Of a stretch of DNA of 64,000 nt, positions 58,401 through 64,000 are shown piece after piece. The notes beneath the pieces were generated by a model that was given only the letters and a program-made list of their open reading frames with translations, had not been told where the DNA came from and made no database searches. This DNA comes from Lumbricus rubellus (lineage: Eukaryota; Annelida; Clitellata; Crassiclitellata; Lumbricidae). The position numbers and the translations under genes were made by a program. Each line of letters begins with the position of its first letter. Positions within the stretch are counted from its first letter, which is position 1. The stretch is from contig OX243825.1 of the NCBI GenBank assembly GCA_945859605.1, positions 4,029,043 to 4,093,042 of the forward strand, read 5' to 3'.

Positions 58401-61400
58401 TTGTGACTGTAAGCTTATATTTATTAAACCAGCGCATTTATTTGAGGCTCCAGATCCGGTCTGGTGCATGCATCAACTAACCACAGGGTTCCAAATGTCC
58501 ATGGTACGTGTCTGATCTCAAGTTTGCAAGGGGCCTCAAATGTAGCTGGTAATTAAATCTTTTCATGACGGTTCATTCCTGAAACCACGCACCGAATTAT
58601 GTTTTAACGCAAAGCATACAAAATAATATTACGCAACCAAAGGAGAGACTTGGGGGTGTGGACAGGAGCATTGCCCCACAAATTGTGGCTGGGACGGAGT
58701 CCTTGTATCCCCAATATTTCAGAAACATTTCATAAGTATCATCCACTGTCCATCAATAATAATCAATTTTTTAAAGATGACAGCCTATAAATGTTACCAT
58801 TAGAATTGGCAAATCGGACAAATTTAAACAATGGAGAGGGGACACTCTGAAGTCCTAAACCACGACTAACAGCATTAAAAAAGAGCAATTTTGTAAAGAT
58901 GACAGCTTAAAATTCTACAATTACAGTGGAAATTCCAAAAAATTTAACAATTGGGAGGGGACATTTATTGAAGTCTTACACTATGTCTATCAGCACTTAT
59001 ATTAGGCTATGAGAAATTTTGCTGAGATGACAGCTCAGGGTATGGGAGCCTCAAGTTTTATTTGGGGGGGGGGCCTCCGGTACCCTAGCGCCGGCACTGG
59101 TGAAGCCCTATTTATTGCAAGACAGACAGGCTTAAAGATATTTCCCATATAACAATTTTGCACCTTTCGATACTGAATGGCCAAAATCAGGCTGTGTATG
59201 AGGCCCTATACCATAAAAAGGCCATTGACTTTCAACTGGGACTTTGAAGGGCAAACTAGTCCTTTCAGATGACTAGCGGGTTCATCCAGTTAACTATTAC
59301 CGGGTACTTTTAAAGTCATTATAACGGCAGCATGGAATATTTTCTCAGAACATGAATACGCAGAATGTTTAGCAACCACAGGGTGAGAATTTCCGGAAGG
59401 GTTCAACCCGTTGTCTTTCTTAGGACTCCAAAATTAATGAAGATTTCATTGCATGCTCCATCTCTCCACAAATCAACGTCTTACCCCAAGTTATTTTTCT
59501 ACAATTCTCATCGTGGCTCACAATCCAATAAAGAGTGTGGGAATGGTCAATCTCGTGTAAAAGTGTTTAAAATCAAGGGAACATGCATGCAACTGATACG
59601 TATTTCATCAATACTTATTGATAATCAGCGATTTCTCAATCTATGTTATCGGTTCACTAGTATGCTTATCGACTGCACACAAATAAATGAGATCAAATCA
59701 ATAATGAAGACATCAATAATGAAAATGAGGAGAATTGATTGTCAGCCGAAATGCATAAATTTGAAAACAGTCTTTGACTAAGGGAGTATTCGTAGGCTAA
59801 ACAAAATACTCTTCAGTACTAAATCTGCATCTGAGCTGCTGGAAAAATTTGAGGGTTGCGAACACGCTTGAGATCACTGCGCAATATGTATCGAAGGAGG
59901 CACTGTAACAACTAGGGGAGGATTGTAAATAGGACTACTACTATTTGTAAAAATTGATATCCAACCATTTTCTACAGTATCCGGAGAATCGTTTCTTGCT
60001 TTCCATGCAATCGTTGCTCTGCTTGTTTCATTGTATAACAAGCTTACCACACAGTTTAGCAGCACTCTATCTCCTTCTTTTGTGGCATTCTCAGTTGAAT
60101 TTATCGTACAATTAGGTGGGGTCTCTACAATCACACATTATTATAAAAGAAGTAGGCTAACTTAAATGTCAGAGCATGCTAAAATTGGCATTAGTGAATC
60201 AAAATATCACGAAACAGACAGGTTGTATAAGCATTTCAATATCACATATTGGTAGGCCTACTTGTTATGCACTGAAAAATCAGACAGTTCGGTTTTTGAA
60301 GGTGAAGCTCTCCTCGCAATGATATAATTAATTGCCTCGGCAGAGGAAAATAGAAATCGTTTCTTAACTCTGTTCAGTTGTGGAGTAAAAGCAGAAAAAG
60401 TTTTAGTAAAATTCTGATCCACCCGAAAATTGACAAAAACTACGAAGGATGAGAGTAATGTTTAAAAAATCAGAGCCAACTTCCTATTGCTGATTAATAG
60501 CAGTTGAAAGCCATTAGGCCTACTGCTGCATGCAGTGTAGCCTACTTCGGCGAAGACCACTCTTCCAAAATTAGCCCTATCTTATCTTAACTTATATTAT
60601 CTTATCTGACCATTTGTAAAGCGCTTCTTGCAGCAATAACATTTCAGAATTTTTCAGCATTAACCACCACATCAAAATTTTAAATGACTAGGAATTTAAA
60701 ATAAATTGTGAACTGAAAATAGCCGCATTGAGCTACAAATTCGCACAAGAATGTTTTTGCAAAATTTTTCGTAACGTCAAAACGTTCCGGCTCAGAGCCT
60801 TTCTTGGGACACAATGCATGCATGCATACATAGGCCTACATACAGAAGGACAAACCTTCAGATTTATAGCATAGATTATTAGGAAAAATCGCATGATGCT
60901 CTCTTGGCCACTACTTCACTCGGCATCTCGACATCTACTAATGTTCTCAACGATAATCTATGGTGTACGATTGGTCAGCACTTTCGTTCTAGCCCCTAAC
61001 TCGCCGGCACCTTGAGTGATAAGCTTTACTTGCTGAAACGAATGGTATATTTGACCAGATACCGTTGTCCGGAATCCAATTACATTCTTCGAAACATGGA
61101 AATATACCACAAAAAATTGGATGGTCGTCGATACTGGCTGCCAAACGTCATTCGATTTCCTGTAATTTGTATCACTGATCGTTTATACCTCGCCAAGATC
61201 TCCATGGGACTTGACCGGGAATCACGAGAAGCATCGACTGCAAGAGTTGATATGCTTCCATTTCCTCCTCAACGTTTAAACAACTCTACGATTATTGGTT
61301 TTTTTTTATTAGAAGTAAATGTAAAAGCACATACATAGGGTCTACTTACTTAGTTACCTATTCATACAAGAATGAACGAAAGCACATGTTTTGGATGTAT

Positions 61401-62334
61401 TTGTAATTTTGCTTATACTGTTCAAGTGTAGGACTCCATATATGCACGAAATTGCACGTACTTATTAAGCCACTACTCATAGAGGCCTAGCCTACATTAA
61501 AAATTCGCACATACGATACCATAGGCCTACATAATTATACACAATGACCAAATATTTTATTATAGTTTCTGCTTGAATTACAATCACCAGATCCAATAAA
61601 GTAGTATTAACCTACCCAATACAGTAAGGTGAGCTGTTTTTGTAATTTGACTTGATGAGTTAATAGATGAAATGATAGTTGAGCAAATGAGTCGTCCGGC
61701 GTCTGTCAGTTGAACGTTTCTAATAACCAAATCACATCCGGATGAATTGTCGACACTGTATCGGGTTTTATCAACAACGTTCAATATCCTTGAATTCTTG
61801 TAAATAGTCATCGGACTTGCACCAGACACATGTTTCTGCCAGTCAATTCCGTTACAGTTTTTAGATGGAGATGAACATTTCAATGTAGCAGTTGAACCAA
61901 CAAAGCTCACTGTGTTTTCTGGTCCTTCCAACTGACTTTCTTGTGCATCTGTAAGGAATAAAAAAAAAAAATATGATGATGATGATTATGATGATGATGA
62001 TGATGATGATGATGAATTAATATGTAGGCTAGTGTTCTGATCACAGCCTAATATTTTCTATTTTTAGTTTTTTTAGTTTTGCTCAACAATTGATAAATAC
62101 AGCACAAGGAACCACACACATGTGGACAGACTTTCGTAAGAGGAATTGGACCTACATGACACTTAGTGTAGAATACAAGACAGATATTTCACCAGCTCGA
62201 TTCTTCAACAGTAGGCCTACTATACCAGCCTAACTTTTAACAAATTACAGTAGTTGAAAGCACAAATTAATGATTTGTATCCACTGACCTGAAGCAGTGA
62301 GAAATATTAGGCCTACGATAGCGAAAAGTTCCAT
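49379..62334 (-). CDS. IgSF inhibitory-receptor-like gene C (7 exons)
   Basis: Coding exons 62289-62334, 61616-61948, 57928-58257, 56115-56279, 54049-54058, 52512-52665 and 49379-49492 total 1,152 nt, 383 codons plus stop, all phases consistent. The architecture is signal peptide, V-like Ig, one C2-like Ig, membrane helix, and a tail with IYSVV, PPQPK, VTYADL and TLYAGV. VTYADL is a canonical ITIM ([I/V/L/S]xYxx[L/V/I]) and TLYAGV fits an ITSM (TxYxxV), so an inhibitory or switch-type receptor is inferred. Compared with gene B it lacks Ig domain 3 and has a decayed additional Ig exon at 59874-60124. Introns carry LINE, SINE and hAT insertions, several absent from the paralogous positions in B. 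Confidence 0.8.
51110..51455 (+). mobile_element. LINE 3' end with (AGATA)n tail
   Basis: Frame reads DLAPKYLCDQLLRPLSATSL, RPLRSSDRLDLFVPRVRT, as in LINE ORF2 C-termini, followed by 'gcgctttataaatggtcaga' and AGATA repeats. Its inverted tail is seen at 60583-60660. Confidence 0.65.
52376..52452 (+). mobile_element. SINE/LINE tail copy (orthologous to 36482-36570)
   Basis: Same flanks as the gene B copy, next to the cytoplasmic exon. Confidence 0.6.
52512..52665 (-). CDS. Gene C exon 6: cytoplasmic tail
   Basis: Phase 2 in (AG|G GAT), phase 0 out at CAT|GTGTGT. DEQPLTENPDVCGPIYSVVN, KGQDIHPKAKSPNRPKG, APPQPKVGNHAYQH. YSVV replaces gene B's YSNV. Confidence 0.75.
52839..53084. mobile_element. 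246-bp hAT MITE with visible empty site in the paralogue
   Basis: Ends CAGTGGCGCAACTAGA and TCTGGTTGCGCCCCTG, perfect duplication ATCATGAA at 52831-52838 and 53085-53092. Gene B at 36980-36987 has a single AGCATGAA in the same context. Confidence 0.9.
53152..53215 (-). mobile_element. SINE/LINE tail copy (orthologous to 37042-37130)
   Basis: 'gatttatatagcgcc' with 'gactattcaaatacgctctc'. Confidence 0.55.
53216..54048. other. Gene C intron 5
   Basis: No gene. 53405-53470 resembles the tail of the repeat at 4960-5045. Confidence 0.5.
54049..54058 (-). CDS. Gene C exon 5: 10-nt micro-exon
   Basis: Minus strand TTTTCAG, ATGAATCAAG, GTTAGT; phase 1 in, phase 2 out. Encodes D-E-S plus part of an Arg codon. 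Confidence 0.75.
54405..54775 (-). repeat. LINE tail with exact 180-bp tandem duplication
   Basis: The segment starting 'actcaggagcgctcccagtc' at about 54425 is repeated from about 54605 with no difference seen over about 165 bp. The unit is an inverted LINE 3' piece. A short TGTAC-rich junction separates the copies. Confidence 0.85.
54881..55292. mobile_element. hAT-like MITE
   Basis: Ends CAGGGGCGGATCCAG and CTGTATCCGCCCTTG; flanking 8-mers match at six of eight positions (AAGAGACG / AAAAGACC). Interior has three 'gactaaaaaaa' motifs. Confidence 0.65.
55295..55840 (-). pseudogene. LINE reverse transcriptase fragment with internal palindrome
   Basis: Minus strand 55839-55561 reads LQSWMSSNCLSLNPTKTQLI, the 'W ... 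N-LSLN-KTQ-I' reverse transcriptase motif, before degenerating. 55443-55546 is a palindrome with about 43-nt arms. Confidence 0.6.
55443..55546. repeat. Near-perfect palindrome, 43-nt arms
   Basis: 'gagcaacggcgctgaacg' ... 'agcagagctcat' mirrors 'atgagctctgct' ... 'cagcgccgttgctc', with two mismatches seen and an 18-nt spacer. Confidence 0.85.
55880..56005 (-). mobile_element. SINE/LINE tail copy, inverted
   Basis: 'tttatatagcgtcccttcaa', 'ctcagaggcgctcccaaccc', preceded by AATCAATCA. Confidence 0.7.
56115..56279 (-). CDS. Gene C exon 4: transmembrane
   Basis: VTTATTTNDPLQYYIKY, helix MMGVAAGILLLIVLLIICFC, then NESCPGYKFYSSRKKSKG. Phase 1-1, donor G|GTAGCT. Confidence 0.85.
56280..57927. 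other. Gene C intron 3
   Basis: No Ig domain 3 exon found here, unlike gene B. A TTGATTGA run near 57700-57735 follows an AATAAAG motif and may be a LINE tail. Confidence 0.5.
57928..58257 (-). CDS. Gene C exon 3: C2-like Ig domain
   Basis: 330 bp, phase 1-1. SLSHCMLLGTSSNCRVKTME, YIVVASAPEVPSFTCVTSFA, NIPNVTCETPVVKV. It keeps the four-cysteine layout of gene B exon 3, but the core tryptophan appears replaced (VTYKT). Confidence 0.8.
58301..59099. mobile_element. 799-bp hAT MITE
   Basis: Ends CAGTGCCAGCGCTAG and CTAGCGCCGGCACTG, perfect duplication GTGAAGCC at 58293-58300 and 59100-59107. G-rich ends; AT-rich middle. Confidence 0.9.
59100..59873. other. Gene C intron 2
   Basis: A 138-residue open frame at 59365-59781 has no recognisable features and lies inside the intron; not called as a gene. 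Confidence 0.5.
59874..60124 (-). pseudogene. Decayed Ig exon of gene C
   Basis: Starts with a correct acceptor and phase, ETPPNCTINSTENATKEGDR, VLLNCVVS, IAWKARND, but then loses frame around 59.93 kb, lacks the second core cysteine and ends at a stop. Probably skipped. Confidence 0.65.
60125..61615. other. Gene C intron 2 (continued)
   Basis: LINE tail at 60583-60660. An open frame at 61012-61338 shows no known domain. No other exon recognised. Confidence 0.5.
60583..60660 (-). mobile_element. LINE 3' tail with (TCTTA)n
   Basis: 'cttatattatcttatctgac', 'catttgtaaagcgcttcttg' is the inverse of the tail at 51400-51455. Confidence 0.65.
61616..61948 (-). CDS. Gene C exon 2: V-like Ig domain
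   Basis: 333 bp, phase 1-1. AQESQLEGPENTVSFV, ATLKCSSPSKNCNGIDWQKH, TRYSVDNSSGCDLVIRNVQL, TDAGRLICSTII. Donor G|GTAGGT. Confidence 0.9.
61975..62013. repeat. (ATG)n microsatellite
   Basis: GATGATGAT run in intron 1 of gene C. Confidence 0.9.
62289..62334 (-). CDS. Gene C exon 1: signal peptide
   Basis: MELFAIVGLIFLTAS, donor G|GTCAGT, phase 1. Six bases longer than gene B's exon because of an inserted GGCCTA that forms the palindrome TAGGCCTA. Confidence 0.8.
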
Positions 62335-64000
62335 TCTCGTAGAGAGTGAATGTAACTTCGTGTATCATCCAGAAAGTAGGCCTAAACTCCCATCTGTTGT
62401 CAGCCAAAATCTATACAGTAGCCTAGGCTGCCTGCAATTTACCATTCTTTTTGCATCAATCGTCATCACTTATCGAAATTTAATATGATCTGTTGGGCGG
62501 TCTTCCGTTATTTGGGCCGCCCTATAGCCTTAATGCGCATGTTCCCATTGGCTATTTGGCTAGGCACATTCAATCTGTATGCTATTTTAGCTTCCTGGTA
62601 CATAGCCTCGTTTTTCGTGTTCTTGAACGCTTTCATCGACTGACTCATTTTTTTCATTGTCCAACCTATAGGCCCTAATAAAAACTTAGAATATTATATA
62701 GCTTTAGCTTGATTTGCAAAATAGGCTATAATTAGATTTAAAACTTTTAAAATCTGTTAAATTTCTTCAGATAGGCCTATATCAAAAAGGCAGACAAAGA
62801 ATTTAAGATGAGTTAAGGGCGTATCAGTAATGCATTTGAACGACTTTTGCATTATTACAACCTGTCTCTTACATTATTATCCAACGATTATTCAATGAAT
62901 GGTTTATTGGTAATTAATAAGCAAGCAAGTACGTAATTAAGCATAGTAAGTGAGTAAGTAGGCTATATCTTTTATTAACCGATTGCATATCCGAATTCTG
63001 GTATAACATACATCCACACAACAATGAATAATATTGCCAATAATGAATAAAACGTATAGGTCTACTGCAAACGGCTTGCTCTGTACCCTAAAGTATTACC
63101 ATCAACGGTTGCGATTGTGGTCGCAGGGTATGTTGTTGGGACTTTTGTGTGTAAGTAACCCATGCAGTTAGTACCCGGTGTTCGTCAGAACCACATAGAA
63201 AAAGACGGTTGTCGAATTAAAGCAGAGCAGCTGAAATGTTGGAAAGTCGTTAGAAGGTTACCGAAGGCGAATTAGCTTTCTTATAACAGACTGGAGACGA
63301 TTCTCATCTTGTTGACCTGCACGCTTTCCACACCACACTGGAAAGATATAGATCATACTAGCTGCTGTAGTTGCACGTAGCCTACTGCATCATAAAGTTG
63401 CAGAGCATTAGGTCTAATTCCATACAAGCAGACTATAATCTGAAATGTTCTAATTTGACCAAGCTTAAGTAATTATCTAAGCAGAATATTAATGGTACTG
63501 ATATGCTCGCATGAGGGAGCCCCTGTTTCATAGGCTATAATTGGTTGGCGGTCATTTCGGTTCAGCATTAAGTCATACGTAGAGACCATACCAAATCGCA
63601 ATATTCAAGATGGGACCCACCACACACGTAATAAACGTTTGAGAGAAGATAGTAGGAAATTCAAAAAGAAGTTCTAGGAATGATTCATCGATTCGTTTGC
63701 TATTTTTGTCCAGATGTTAGCAATGTGGATTGGTTCACGCTGATCAACCATGGACAGTTGGGCAAAACACACAATGGTCACGGTTAAGTTTTGTCTGCAA
63801 GAGCTTGAAAAATGTAAAGCAGTAAATTAAATACATGGGTAGTTCTAATTGAGGTTTCTAAATGCAAATTATTTTGTTACTTTCATGTTCAGTATCAGTA
63901 GCCTACGGTGCATGTAGCCTAGCCTATATTATAAGAGCCAGAATGCAAAGAAGTCTTTCCCCTATGTGCGGGCGCCCATGCGTGTAATCAATAATTTAAG
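62335..64000. other. Upstream region of gene C
   Basis: Parts of 63.2-63.43 kb align by eye with 44.08-44.29 kb upstream of gene B. No further gene seen to the window end. Confidence 0.5.

Noticed and set aside
59365..59781. 138-residue open frame
   Set aside because: Inside a gene C intron on the opposite strand, with no recognisable domain or conservation with gene B.
61012..61338. 108-residue open frame
   Set aside because: Intronic, no known motif and no paralogous counterpart seen in gene B.

Overview
The window looks like a piece of an animal nuclear genome, most likely a marine invertebrate and perhaps a deuterostome such as an echinoderm. The support is spliced exons with GT/AG borders, tRNA-derived SINEs, CR1/L2-like LINE ends, hAT MITEs, Helitrons, microsatellites, and fibrinogen-related and immunoglobulin-superfamily (IgSF) immune genes. 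I cannot assign a species.

Layout. 1-8 kb: transposon remnants and a three-exon fibrinogen-related lectin-like gene on the plus strand. 8.4-12.3 kb: a 5'-truncated IgSF receptor copy (A) on the minus strand. 12.3-24.4 kb: an inserted block, with a LINE remnant, two convergent Helitrons, a GACA microsatellite, an interstitial telomere-like tract, and a minus-strand virus-like gene cluster (16.4-22.4 kb) of the Polinton/adintovirus kind: broken protein-primed-type DNA polymerase B, intact adenain-like protease, and two intact phage-tail-fibre-like proteins. 24.4-28.2 kb: a piggyBac-like fragment and stacked satellite arrays. 30.0-43.2 kb and 49.4-62.3 kb: two complete minus-strand IgSF receptor genes (B and C) lying in tandemly duplicated segments of about 14 kb, separated by transposon-rich spacer.

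Genes B and C could be assembled exon by exon with consistent splice phases: signal peptide, V-like Ig domain, one or two further Ig domains, transmembrane segment, a 10-nucleotide micro-exon, a proline-rich tail exon with a YxxV motif, and a last exon carrying an ITIM-like YADL motif and an ITSM-like TLYxxV motif. They look like inhibitory cell-surface immune receptors. The micro-exon is also found in copy A.

The two most unusual systems are this ITIM/ITSM receptor array next to a fibrinogen-related gene, and the virus-like cluster whose twin fibres share one stalk but carry different animal-like binding heads (discoidin-like and C1q-like). In addition, the palindrome TAGGCCTA occurs at least 40 times by eye but not at all between about 13.7 and 29.0 kb, which sets that block apart from its surroundings.
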